Part shown: in pieces, positions 54,101-63,900 of the stretch
How positions within the stretch are numbered: position 1 is the stretch's first letter
Layout of the letters: every line of letters starts with the position of its first letter
DNA from: Roseibium aggregatum IAM 12614
GTDB lineage: Bacteria > Pseudomonadota > Alphaproteobacteria > Rhizobiales > Stappiaceae
Reading direction: 5' to 3'
DNA length: 64,000 nucleotides
NCBI RefSeq assembly: GCF_000168975.1
Contig: NZ_AAUW01000001.1
Span: forward strand, 1-64,000
Position numbers and translations under genes: made by a program
The notes under the pieces: generated by a model
What the model saw: only the letters and a program-made list of their open reading frames with translations
Databases searched by the model: none
What the model was told of the DNA's origin: nothing

Positions 54101-54262
54101 ATCGTCGGCGGGCTTGGCCTTGCGACCATCTCGACGTTGTTCCTGACGCCGGTTGCCTATCTCCTGCTCGGACGGTTCATCACCCCGGCCGTTCAGGAGG
54201 AAGAACGCCTTCACAAGGAAATGGACGCAGCACGGGCCATGGGCCAGCAGCCGGGCGAGTGA
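51131..54262 (+). CDS. RND-family efflux transporter (AcrB/MexB-like)
   Basis: A 1043-residue inner-membrane pump, the usual RND length. It has TM1 at about 17-37, a large periplasmic loop, TM2-7 at about 340-540, a second loop, and TM8-12 to the end. TM4 carries the proton-relay motif (ATGLVVDDAIVVLENIVRRR). It uses the proton gradient to extrude hydrophobic or amphiphilic compounds. The adaptor gene is 31 bases upstream. No TolC-like channel gene follows, so a shared channel must be encoded elsewhere. The substrate spectrum cannot be told from sequence. Confidence 0.93.
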   Translation: MQMDRLKQLGITGLFVRRPVLAFVINMLIVVAGIAAIFGIEVRELPDVDRPVITVSTNYPAAAAETIDREVTGVIEGAVARVSGVKAISSSSSFGRSRVTVEFADDVDLDVAASDMRDALGRITNDLPEDAEPSRIIKADANAQPVLRLGVTSDRMSVEDMTVLVEDEISDALAAVPGVADVQVYGDRDKIFRIDIDQAKMASLNLTIADVAKALSSMAFDTPAGSLTSQNQDLIVRATASIDTPEEFESVIINRRARLRDFVTVTLGPDLGQTQLRANGKSGIGLGIIRSAQSNTLEISEGVRAAVDSIQENLPDGMTIEVTSDDATFINGAIHEVEIALAISVSIVLLIIFIFLWDWRATIIPGVSLPVALIGTLAAIYLAGFSINILTLLALVLATGLVVDDAIVVLENIVRRRNEGIGPRAAAVLGAEEVFFAVLATTATLIAVFVPLSFLPGQTGGLFREFGFVLAIAVFLSSIVALSLCPMLASRILKSKPGGQASDHGGAAGGLGRFLSGLYRRCLHACLDAPIVVVAVSLLFAATAGVLFPTIKTELTPTEDRSIAFMRISAPQGVSLDYLSQQMRDIENLLEPYRDNGEIISTFSIAGTGGSKNSGFIVMRLAPWDERERSQQQILSEVSSLVRNVPGVRAFAFQPNSLGIRGAGSGLQFAVAGSNDYATLGATADKIVSAMEQDPRFRQVRLSTEATQPQLSVSIDRERASDLGIDINGLGTAMQAMLDGRKIGQVFINDQAYDVKFVSTSNPINDPTDMENIFIKTGDGRFVPVSTIASLVEKAVPPALAREQQLRSVAITAGLADDFALGNAYEEALKIAEPLLPPGARIVPLAETATLGEQSSSMARTFGFAIVIILLVLAAQFESFISALIIMATVPLGLACAVFAMLLTGTTLNVYSQIGLVLLVGIMAKNGILIVEFANQLRDRGQGLREAIENASNIRLRPVMMTMICTIVGGVPLIMASGAGAEARIALGFVIVGGLGLATISTLFLTPVAYLLLGRFITPAVQEEERLHKEMDAARAMGQQPGE

Positions 54263-54362
54263 CACCGGCGGAACCCGGTCACCCCCACGAAACCTTGCGA
54301 AGGCCGGTCTGGACGATGCGTTGAGCCGATCCGGATTGTTCCTGGAATAGAAGAGTTACGAT

Positions 54363-54396
54363 AGGCCTGCCCGCAGTCACCGCAGGCGGGCCTTTT
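54363..54396 (+). terminator. Intrinsic terminator after the efflux operon
   Basis: AGGCCTGCCCGC (54363-54374) pairs with GCAGGCGGGCCT (54382-54393) with two imperfect positions and a seven-base loop, followed by TTTC. It lies 100 bases after the pump stop codon. Confidence 0.72.
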
Positions 54397-54567
54397 CGTT
54401 TGAGAGTTGACCGCCCGGCGATACTCCATGAGATCAAGCGCCCAACGAACGAGTGATGCTGATCCGGACCCGCAGACGCATGCGGCCGATTGGCAGGCCA
54501 GCAAAACCATACGCCTCGGGAGGCGGTGCTTTTCCGCAAACGGTATTGGAATTTTCAGGGAAGAAAC

Positions 54568-54642
54568 TGGCTGGGGTGGAAGGATTCGAACCTTCGCATG
54601 GCGGTACCAAAAACCGCTGCCTTACCGCTTGGCTACACCCCA
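54568..54642 (-). tRNA. tRNA-Gln (anticodon UUG)
   Basis: A 75-base minus-strand tRNA with an encoded CCA. The acceptor stem TGGGGTG pairs with CACCCCA, the T arm is GAAGG-TTCGAAT-CCTTC and the anticodon stem GCGGT/ACCGC holds loop TTTTGGT, giving anticodon TTG. The discriminator base is G, as usual for Gln. Confidence 0.93.
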
Positions 54643-55003
54643 AGGCCGTGGGGACGCTGTATAGCGAGCCTCGACCCTTTGCGCAAGTCTCCTCAAGCGC
54701 AAACTTTGAAGGGGCGGGACCGGTTTTCCCCAGGTGCGTTGCAGAGCCTTCGTCCGAATGATTTGACGCTGTTTCCAACAGCTTCCACCTTTCAGGGCGA
54801 CAGGCCATGCTCGCGTCTGTCCGCTGCAAAACGGTTCAATTCGCACTTAGCGTGCTGAGGTTGTTCACAGTTTCAAAAAAGTGACATTCGGCAATTCAAA
54901 TCGCTTGCGGGATCAGACCAGCTTTGCTACATGACGCTCCACACAGCGAGGCCTTGCCCCGCTGTTCCCGATGAGCCTAGCTTTCTAAGCTCATATTTTG
55001 TGT
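54643..55003. other. Gap between the two tRNA genes
   Basis: A 361-base stretch between divergently transcribed tRNA genes. It must contain both promoters. Short open frames show no domain or start signal. I see no repeat or structured element worth naming. Confidence 0.5.
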
Positions 55004-55080
55004 CGGAGTGTAGCGCAGCCTGGTAGCGCACCTCGTTCGGGACGAGGGGGTCGGAGGTTCGAATCCTCTCACTCCGACCA
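55004..55080 (+). tRNA. tRNA-Pro (anticodon CGG)
   Basis: A 77-base plus-strand tRNA with an encoded CCA. The acceptor stem CGGAGTG pairs with CACTCCG, the anticodon stem CCTCG/CGAGG holds loop TTCGGGA, giving anticodon CGG, and the T arm is CGGAGG-TTCGAAT-CCTCTC (G-rich stem). The 3' end meets a gene-poor, AT-richer stretch, a common site for integrated elements. Confidence 0.94.
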
Positions 55081-55573
55081 TTTTTCCCTAAAATCTGAAG
55101 ACTTATTAGTTGGGTTGCGCCGGTAGCGTGCATTTGCATTTCGCGAAGTGTTTGTGCGTTTCAAACCTTCTTTTGCAACCTGCTGCCCGTTTCAGTGCAT
55201 CCCTGGAGCTGTGGCCCTGTTGGTCGTCCCCGAAAAAAACGCGGTCTGAACGGGCGTTGCTCTTCTTGATCACTCGCCTTGAGGGTGATCATAAACACTC
55301 GTTTTGATTGAGTGTTTTGGAGAGTAAAACCGAACTTAAATCAATTGCCAAATAAATTAACACAACCAAATTAGGGGATTTCGCGCAAAAGTTGCTTGCA
55401 ACCTATGGCATGACCCCTTAGGGCAGCATTAACAAAAAAGACAATGCGGGAAAAAACAATGCACCAAAGTTTCGTTGTTTTTGAATAACTTGCCGGTGCT
55501 GATTTTGAAGATCCGGCAAAAACCGCTGCAATTGAACGACCCTGACCTTTGACCTGCCGGTTCGTCCGGCGGA
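55081..55573. other. Gene-poor stretch after tRNA-Pro
   Basis: A 493-base stretch, AT-richer in its second half, with no supported gene; a 65-residue frame at 55110-55307 has no domain or start signal. Two tandem inverted repeats lie at 55267-55291 (TGATCAC/GTGATCA) and 55293-55317 (AAACACTC/GAGTGTTT). They may be regulatory or a terminator for the tRNA. I found no integrase remnant and no copy of the tRNA 3' end here. Confidence 0.5.
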
Positions 55574-56239
55574 ATGCCTCTGCACGCTCTGCGTGCTGCC
55601 GTCAAAAAAACAGATACCCAGGCACAGACAATGTTTTTCCATTCTTTCTTTCCGTTGAATTTCGTCTTCAGTCATCGCAAGACGCCGTCCTTGTGGTCCG
55701 GTGTGCGCCGCAGTTGCAGGAAACCGGCGCTGGTGGCGACAGGTCTGCTCGCAGCCTGCGGGCATGCGTCGGCACAATCTGACCAACCGGACCAGAAGAC
55801 CCTTACAGAGCGGTTCAAGGCGTGGACGGTTACCTGCGTGGAGGCCGAAACGCGCACCTGCCGGATGACGCAGGAGCTGGTGCAGCAAAAGACCGGGCAG
55901 CGCCTGTCCGCATTGCTGGTCGAGGAGCGGACCGGTGAAGGGCCGATCCTTACGGTCCTGACACCCTTCGGTCTGGCCTTGTCGCAAGGCCTCACACTTG
56001 CGGTCGATGACGCGGAGATGCCGAAGGCGCAATTCCTGACGTGTCTTCCCTCTGGCTGCGTTGTGCCGGTGCCGCTGGATGATGCCGCTCTGGAAATGCT
56101 GCGTACCGGCAATCGGCTCACCGCGATCGGTGTCACCGCCACCAACGACAAGCCGGTGCGCATCGAGTTTTCGCTGCAGGGGTCCGCAGCTGCCCTGGCG
56201 CGCCTGAAAGACCTTTCCACGGGCAACGCAACCGACTGA
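55574..56239 (+). CDS. IalB-family (invasion-associated locus B) protein
   Basis: A 221-residue protein whose start is uncertain (ATG 55574 or 55631). A hydrophobic segment follows a basic stretch (RRSCRKPALVATGLLAACGH); LAAC could be a lipobox, or AHA/SA-Q a signal cleavage site. The mature domain of about 155 residues has the IalB pattern FKAWTVTCVEAETRTCRMTQ and paired cysteines (LTCLPSGCVVPVPLD). IalB of Bartonella aids erythrocyte invasion; most homologues have no known role. It ends four bases before the TpsB gene, so it is very likely part of the two-partner secretion operon. Confidence 0.82.
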   Translation: MPLHALRAAVKKTDTQAQTMFFHSFFPLNFVFSHRKTPSLWSGVRRSCRKPALVATGLLAACGHASAQSDQPDQKTLTERFKAWTVTCVEAETRTCRMTQELVQQKTGQRLSALLVEERTGEGPILTVLTPFGLALSQGLTLAVDDAEMPKAQFLTCLPSGCVVPVPLDDAALEMLRTGNRLTAIGVTATNDKPVRIEFSLQGSAAALARLKDLSTGNATD

Positions 56240-56243
56240 CATC

Positions 56244-57983
56244 ATGCGAGCACTTGTGCGTTTCTCGGCTCCGCTTGCAGGGGCACTGCTGGTTGCACTG
56301 CCTGCAGCGGCTCAAACGCCTGCGGGGATCGAGGATGTGCTGCGTCAGCAGCGCCAGATCATCGAACGCGAGGAACAGCAGCGCCGGTTGGAGCGCGATC
56401 GATTCCTCGGGGGAACGACCGAGCCATCCCAGCGTTCGCCGGATCTGCTGCCGCAGGCAACCGGCGGTGAGGGACCGTGTGTTAACGTCGACCGGATCCG
56501 CTTCGAAGGCGCAAAGCGCGTTCCGGCAAACAAACTGGAGTTGCTGGTCCGCAACCGTCAGGGCGCCTGTCTGACGCTGACCGACATCCAGAACGTGCTC
56601 AGAACCGCGACCAATTATTACGTCGAGAAGGGCTATGTCACCTCGCGCGCCTATCTGGTGCCGCAGGATCTCGGCTCGGGCGAATTGCGTGTTCTCATCG
56701 TCGAGGGCTCGGTGTCCGAGGTTCACCTCCAGGAAAACGGCGAGGCGCGGCGAGGGGCGGCCCAGTTGTTCGGCGAGCGGTCCGGCCGGATCATGAATAT
56801 CCGTGATTTCGAGCAGGGCCTGGAGCAGATCAACCGGCTGGGATCGAAGGAAGCTGTCATCCGCATCGAGCCGGGCGCTGGCGTCGGTCAGAGCATCGTC
56901 ACCATCGAGGTGAAAGACGCCTACGCGGTGCAACTGTCCGCGTCGCTGGACAATGGCGGGGCCACAAGCACCGGTCGTCATCAGTGGAACGGCATCGCCG
57001 GCTTCGAGGACGTGCTCGGGTTGAACGAGCTGTTGACGATCTCCGCCCGCAGTTCGCTCGACAGGCTGGACGAGCGTATCTATTCGCGCTCGATCAACGC
57101 CTATCTTTCCGTTCCCTGGCGCTATTGGACCGTCAACATCAGCGGTTCCTATCTGGATTATCTGTCCCGCCTGGAAAGCCCGTCGGGCAACTACAGCTAT
57201 GACGGCACAAGCTGGGAAGGCCGGGTGGAACTGGACCGCGTGCTCCACCGCACCGGGCGCTACGTCTGGCGCGCGGGTGGCGCTTTTTCGCTGAAGGAAG
57301 CCACCAACTACATCGAAGAGATCTTCATCGACGCCTCCAGCCAGCGGCTGGCCGTTCTGGAAGCCTCCACAAAGATCAGCGGCCGGATCGCAGGCGGGTT
57401 CGGCCAGGCGAGCGTCGCCTTCAGGCAGGGGCTGGAAGGCTTCGCCGCCCAGAAGGACAGCCGCCAGCTGGATGGCACACCGGCGGCCCAGTTCAGCCAG
57501 GTGACGCTGTCGGGGTTCTACCAGCGGGTCTGGCAGAACCCTGTGGGCCAGCTTTCCTTCCAGGCCAGCACCTATGGCGCTTTTTCACCCGACACGCTGT
57601 TTGCCTCCGAAAGGGTGACCATTGGCGGGCCGCTGTCCGTTCGCGGCTTCCGGGATGTCAGCCTGTCGGGTGACGCCGGCGGCTATGGCCAGTTTGAGCT
57701 TGGGTTCACGCCCGCGTTCGCCAGCAAAGCCCCGGACAACCTGAAGCGGATATTCGGTCTGCCGCAGGTCTACGCCGGGCTCGATGCGGGTGGCGTCCTG
57801 GAAGATCCCGACGATCCGCTGGAAGGCGGCGAGCTGATGGGCGGTGCGGTCGGCCTGCGGCTGAGCGGCGGCATCGTGACCGGCGAAGTGGCATATGAGC
57901 GGGCTCTGGCCCATCCGACATTTCTGGATCCGGCCGAAAACGGCTTTTTGCGTTTCCGGCTGGGCATTTCTCAAACGTTTTAG
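56244..57983 (+). CDS. TpsB outer-membrane transporter (ShlB/FhaC/HecB family)
   Basis: A 579-residue protein with signal peptide (about 1-23), an N-terminal coiled helix (IEDVLRQQRQIIEREEQQRR), POTRA domains (about 78-230) and a 16-strand barrel to the end. POTRA_2 is seen as CVNVDRIRFEGAKRVPANKL. The loop-6 motif VRGF lies at 466-469 and the last strand ends in Phe (LGISQTF), as outer-membrane barrels do. It recognises the TPS domain of the exoprotein and exports it. The exoprotein gene begins 12 bases downstream. Confidence 0.93.
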   Translation: MRALVRFSAPLAGALLVALPAAAQTPAGIEDVLRQQRQIIEREEQQRRLERDRFLGGTTEPSQRSPDLLPQATGGEGPCVNVDRIRFEGAKRVPANKLELLVRNRQGACLTLTDIQNVLRTATNYYVEKGYVTSRAYLVPQDLGSGELRVLIVEGSVSEVHLQENGEARRGAAQLFGERSGRIMNIRDFEQGLEQINRLGSKEAVIRIEPGAGVGQSIVTIEVKDAYAVQLSASLDNGGATSTGRHQWNGIAGFEDVLGLNELLTISARSSLDRLDERIYSRSINAYLSVPWRYWTVNISGSYLDYLSRLESPSGNYSYDGTSWEGRVELDRVLHRTGRYVWRAGGAFSLKEATNYIEEIFIDASSQRLAVLEASTKISGRIAGGFGQASVAFRQGLEGFAAQKDSRQLDGTPAAQFSQVTLSGFYQRVWQNPVGQLSFQASTYGAFSPDTLFASERVTIGGPLSVRGFRDVSLSGDAGGYGQFELGFTPAFASKAPDNLKRIFGLPQVYAGLDAGGVLEDPDDPLEGGELMGGAVGLRLSGGIVTGEVAYERALAHPTFLDPAENGFLRFRLGISQTF

Positions 57984-57995
57984 GCGGATCAGCTT

Positions 57996-60900
57996 ATGAT
58001 CAAGTCCGTTTTAAATGGTTTCTTCTGTACGGTTTTCCTGGTCCAGACCTCGCTGCCGGCCTTTGCCGGCGGGCTGACGCCGGATGGTGCGGCCGCTTCC
58101 GGTAACCGGCCTGAGATCATCGCGGCGCCAAACGGCGTGCCGGTACAGAACATCGTCACCCCAAACGCACAAGGCCTGTCCCACAACAAGTTCACCGATT
58201 TCAATGTCGGCAAGAACGGCCTCATCCTCAACAATTCCAAGGGTGTCGGCCAAAGCAACCTGGGCGGCTACATCGCCGGCAACCCCAATCTTCAAGGCTC
58301 CGGCCCGGCAACGGTGATCCTGAACGAAGTCACCTCGTCCAACCGGTCTCTGTTGCAGGGCGCGACGGAGCTGCACGGCGGGCAGGCGGACTACATCCTC
58401 GCCAACCCAAACGGCATCACCTGTAACGGCTGCGGCTTCATCAACATTCCGCGGGCGACCCTGACGACCGGCGTGCCGCAGGTCGATACCGGAACGCTGA
58501 AGGGTTTCTCTGTCGACCGGGGCACCGTCACCATCGGCGCGGACGGCGTGGCGGCGGAGAGCGTTGACTATTTCGACATCGTCTCGCGCGCGGTCGAAAT
58601 CAACGGCAAGATCCACGCAGGCGAAAACCTCGGCGTCTTTGCCGGACGCAACGACTACGACTATGCCAACCGCTCGGTTGCGGCCAAGGCCGGGTCGGCG
58701 GCGGACAAGCCGGAATTTGCCATCGATTCCTCCGCGCTTGGTGGCATGTATGCCGGCCGCATCAAGCTGATCGGCACGGAAAGCGGCGTCGGTGTGCGTG
58801 CTCCGGAAAGCGCGACCGCAGCCACCGGCGATTTTCAGATCACTGCCGACGGCAAGCTGGTGCTTGGCGGCACGGTTTCTGCCCGCAAGACCTTGCGTGC
58901 CCAGTCTGTCAACGGGTCGGTGGAAGTTCAGCAAAATGCGTCCGTCTACGGCCAGGAAACGCTGATCCTGAAGGCCGGTGGAGATATCAAGGTTGCCAAG
59001 GAGGCAACCCTTGGTGCCGGCAACCAGGTGGAGCTGGAAGCGGCAGGCGTCGATTTTGACGAGGCGCAGCTCCTGGCGGGCATGGCGCCCGGCGGCACGC
59101 TGGCAGCAGGGGTCGGTTCCATCAGGGTGGCAACGACGGGCCTGGCCGATTTTTCCGCTGCCAGCCACCTTCAGGCGGGCGAGGCCATCACCTTCAACGT
59201 CGGCGCGCTTCAGCAATCCGGAACCGTTGCCGCCGACACCTACACGGTGCGGGCATCAAACGACGTGGTCCTTGGCAGCGCATCGATCGCCAGTGCAATC
59301 GATGTCGCCTCCAGCCTTGGCGACGTCACGGTCGCCTCCGGATCGGTGCTTTATTCCGGCGGAGACCTTGCTCTTTCGGCAGCCGGCCGTTTGACCGTGG
59401 CAACGGCGGGCGAGGTCAACGCGCGCGACCATGTCGCGCTGACAGCACCGGTGATCGACATTTCCGGCGGCAAGGTTTTTGCCGGCGTCACGAGTGACGG
59501 CACGGCGATAACGGATGCCGGCACGTTGACGCTCACCGCATCCGGTTCGCTCAACGTGGCCGCCGGGTCCCGCATTCAGTCCGGCGACCTGACACGGATC
59601 ACCGCCGGCACCTGGAACCAGCTCGGCGCGCTGGAGGTCGGCTCGCTGGCGCTTGATCTTGGTGGGCTTTCCCTCAGCGGCTCCGGTGCGACGGTCGCGG
59701 CACGGGATATCTCCGGCAGCATCACCGGCACTGCAACGCTTGCCGCTGCCGCCCCGGGGCTGACCGCCACCAACACGCTGGACCTCAGCGTCAACGATCT
59801 GACCGTTGCCGGGTTGCTGCGCGTGAACGGAAACGGCCAGCTGACCGTCGGCGGCACCCTGTCGGTGACCGGCAAACTGGAAGCGACCGGCGGGCTGACG
59901 GTCAACGGCGGAACCACCAGTGTTGCCTCCGGCGCTTACATCATTGCCAATGATGCTGCCCTGTTCGATGGGCTGGACAGCTTCACCAACCGGGGCGGTG
60001 TTCACGCAGGCAACGGCCTGACCATCCGCTCGGTCAACCTGGACAACCATGGCGGCGTTCTTGTTGCCGAAAACGGCCTGACGCTGGAAGGCCGCACGGC
60101 GGGCACCAAGGCGGCCAGCATCATCAACCGCAAGGGCGGGATCATTGAGGCACGGTCCGGAACGCTGACGATCCGGGCTGAAAGCCTGAAGAACATCACC
60201 GGTGTCACCTTCGACACCAAGACGACCGCATATGCCAATGAAGTCGTCGCCGGGGCCTATCCTCCCGACTGGCTGAAGGGCGGGTTCTCCAAATACTGGG
60301 CGGCCGGCGGCATCGGCGACTGGGACCAGTTCTGGGATACTGGCGGCGGGCCCGGCGGCTATGTGTTCGTGCCGCACCCGGAAAAGATCTCTGAGATTCT
60401 CAAGGCCAAAAATGCCACGGCAGCGGACTGGGACCAGAACTGGTGGAAGGAATACGCACCGACATCCATTCCCGAGTTCGATCCGGACAACGGCACCTAT
60501 GACGACTGGCTGATGCTCGCCCCCGACGAGGACGGCGCAGCAGGTTCGGGCGATGTGGTGACCATCTTCGTCACCGAAGACACCTTTGAGCTGGTCGACC
60601 CGGTCGCGCGTATCGCGGCGCAGAACGGCAACATGGTGCTGGATGTCGGCACGCTGGAAAACGAATACAGCGAGATCGTTGCCTCCGGCGACATGCGCAT
60701 CGACGGCACCAGCATCGTCAACGGCGGCAAGACCCTGACGCGGGTCATCACCATCCACCAGAGCTGGTCGAGCTACGAAACCCGCACGCTGGGCTTTGCC
60801 CCCTCGCACAAGTTTCTGGACAACGGGGTGCAAAGCAAGACGCTGAGCGCCGAAACCATCGATGCCGCTCCTGCGACCATCCACGCCGGCGGATCGCTGA

Positions 60901-63900
60901 TCGGCAACCTGACAGGCACGCTCACCAACGAAGCCGGCGAGCCTTCCACCCCCGAAAAGCTGCAAAAGTCCACGCAGGACACGTCCATCGTTCAGCTCAA
61001 CGCCAGCTCCCAGGCCCCGGCCTTCGACCCCGCGTCCTACAAGTTCAACGGCCAGCTTTTCAGCCGCGCTCCGGAAAGCAGCCCGTTCCTTTACGAAACC
61101 CGCTTCGCGTTCGTCGACATTGGCGCATTCTTCGGGTCGCAGTATTTCCTGGATACGGTCGGCATTCCCGACATCGACAAGCACATCCGCTCGCTTGGTG
61201 ATGCCTATTTCGAAAGCCAGTATGTGGCAGAGCAGGTGCGCAGGGCCACGGGCCGCCGCTGGCTGTCCGCCGACCAGACCTCCGATGCCCTGCAGATGAA
61301 GACGCTGATCGACAACGCGGGCGCACAGGCCGAGGCGCTGGACCTGGCGTTCGGCGTGTCCTTGAGCGAGGAGCAGATCGCGCTCCTGACCAGCGACATC
61401 GTCTGGTACGAACGCGCGGTGGTGGACGGCGTCGAGGTGATCGCGCCCCGTCTCTACCTTGCCTCGACAACGGACCTCAACAAGACCGGCGCTGTCATCG
61501 CCGGGCGCAACACGACGCTGGAAGCAGCAGAAATCAGAAACGTTCGCGGCACGATCAAGGCCGACGAAACCCTGGTCGCCAGCGCCGCCGGCACTCTGCT
61601 CAACAGGTCCGGCACGATCAGCGGCAGGGATGTGACCCTGTCCGGCGAGACTGTCTCGATCGAAACCGCAACCCGGGCGACCGGCAACGGCACCACGGCC
61701 ATCGGCGCCTGGGCCTATGAGCGCGGCACGGTGACGGCGGATGACACGCTGACCATCCGCAGCAATAACGACACCCGCATCACCGGGGCCGATCTTGCCA
61801 GCGGCGGCAGCCTGGAAATCGACGCCGGCCGGGACCTGGTGGTGACCGCCATCGAACTCGACAGCCATTTCGAGGCCAGTGGCCAGGCGGGCAGCAACCG
61901 TTACGATGTGCGCGAAAGCCAGACCCGTGTGTCCGGCTCCACCATCCAGGCGGCAGACGCAGCTGACCTCAAGGCAGGGCGTAACATTGCCGTGGAAGGC
62001 TCGCTGATTGCCAGCGACGGCACGGCCAGCCTGACAGCCGGTGAAAACGTCACCATCGGCACGGCGGAGGAAAGCCGGGAAGACCGGTCCGCGCGCAACA
62101 AAAGCGGCTTCCTGACCTCAAGTTCCAGGAAACGCGACAGCAGCAGCACCACGCAGGTTGGCTCCATGGTGACCGCGCTCGGCGATCTGGAGATCTCGGC
62201 CGGTGCAGGGGATGTGGTGGTCAAGGGCTCTGCCGTATCCTCCGAAAGCGACGTTGCCCTTTCGGCCGGGCGCGATGTGCGCCTGGAAGCTGCCCAGAAC
62301 ACCTCCGAAGACAGCAGAGTCGACAAGAAAAGCGGCTTCTTTGCAGAAACCGGCAACATGGGCGTGGTCGCCGGCTACAAGTCCGAGCGGCATACCTCCG
62401 ACACCAGCTCGTTGACCCAGGTCACCTCGGCGGTGTCCGGCCGGAACGTTTCCATCGATGCCGGGCGCGATGTGGTCTCCGAAGCTGCCTCCGTCGCCGC
62501 CGACGAAGACCTTGGCATAACCGCCGGGCGCGACATCGTCCTGGACAGCGTCCACGATCTTTATGCCCATTCGGAAAGCCACAAGATCGACACCTTCGCG
62601 CTGTCGGTCGGCGCCTTCGAAAACATCTCCGGACCGGTGAAATCGCTGGCGGATGCGCCGCGCATGGCAACCTCGGGCAAGGGCAATCTCGGCTACCAGG
62701 CGCTTTCCGCGGTCTCCGCCGGGCTGAAGGCGGTCGACGCGCTCAACCAGCTCAACGCCATCCGCCAGGGCGGCACCATTGCCGGGGTACGCATCGGCAT
62801 CGGCATCTCCCGCGAGGAAAGCAGCTCGTCGGAGGTTAGCGCCATCGCCCGCACCGCCACGCTGTCGGCGGGCAACGACATGTCCCTGGAGGCGGGGCGC
62901 GACATCACGGCCAAGGGCGCCCGGATCGACGCCGGCAACGATATCGCCATGGCGGCGGGGCGGGATGTGATCCTGGAATCGGCGCAAAACCATCTCGCCT
63001 ATGAGGGCGAAAGCTCCAGCATGTCCGCGGGCATCGGGCTGACGCTTGGTGTCGGCGCCAGTGGCAAGAATGGCGCCCCCGGCGCCAGCCTCAGCCTGGG
63101 GCTGGATGTCTCCGGCCAGCAGAGTTCCTACAGCCAGTCGCAGACCTATCACACCAACACGGATGTGACGGCGGGCGGCAATGTGTCGGTCGAAACCGGC
63201 CGGGACCTTGCCCTGAAGGGCGCGCGGATCGAAGCCGACAGTGCCGATCTCGACATCGGCCGCAACCTCACGATCGAAAGCCGGCTGGACACGGCCGAAG
63301 GCTCCAACCAGAGCAGCGGCTACAGCGCCGGGGTTTCCGTTGGCATCGGGCTGGGAGCAGACGGCGCCGGGCCCACCTTCGGCGCCTCTGCCAGCGTCAA
63401 TGGGGCCAAGGGCTCCAACAGCTCGGCCTGGGTGAACGCTCCCTCCGGCATCGTCACCGACAACGCGCTCAATGCCGATGTCGGCGAAACGACCTCCATC
63501 ACCGGCGGGGTGATCGCCTCGCGCTCCGGCGACCTGACCCTTGAAACCGAGCGTCTGGAAACGGCGGATATCGACCTTCACCGCAAGGGGCGGCAGGTTT
63601 CCGGTTCGGTCGGCGTCAGCATCGGTTCCAATCCGGAAGGCAAGTCCAAACCGGGCATCACGGTGGAAGGGGCCTATTCCAACTCCGAGACTGAGGGTGT
63701 TGCCCGCGCCACCATCGGCGAGGGCGAGATCACCGTGCGCGACGGCGATGGCGACGGCCTCAAGGCCGCCGACCTGGAAGCCGAGGCCGACGCGGCAGAA
63801 GCCGAAGGCGACACGGCCCGCGCCGAAGCCCTGCGCACCGAAGCGGACCGGGAAGCGGCGGAAGACACCACCGCCACCGAAACCCAACTCGCCAACCTCA

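Noticed and set aside
55110..55307. 65-residue frame after tRNA-Pro
   Set aside because: No start signal, odd composition and no domain; it also runs through inverted repeats.
59256..61868. 870-residue open frame on the minus strand inside the exoprotein gene
   Set aside because: It mirrors the codon bias of the plus-strand gene, has no domain, and the plus frame shows a clear TPS domain and repeats.
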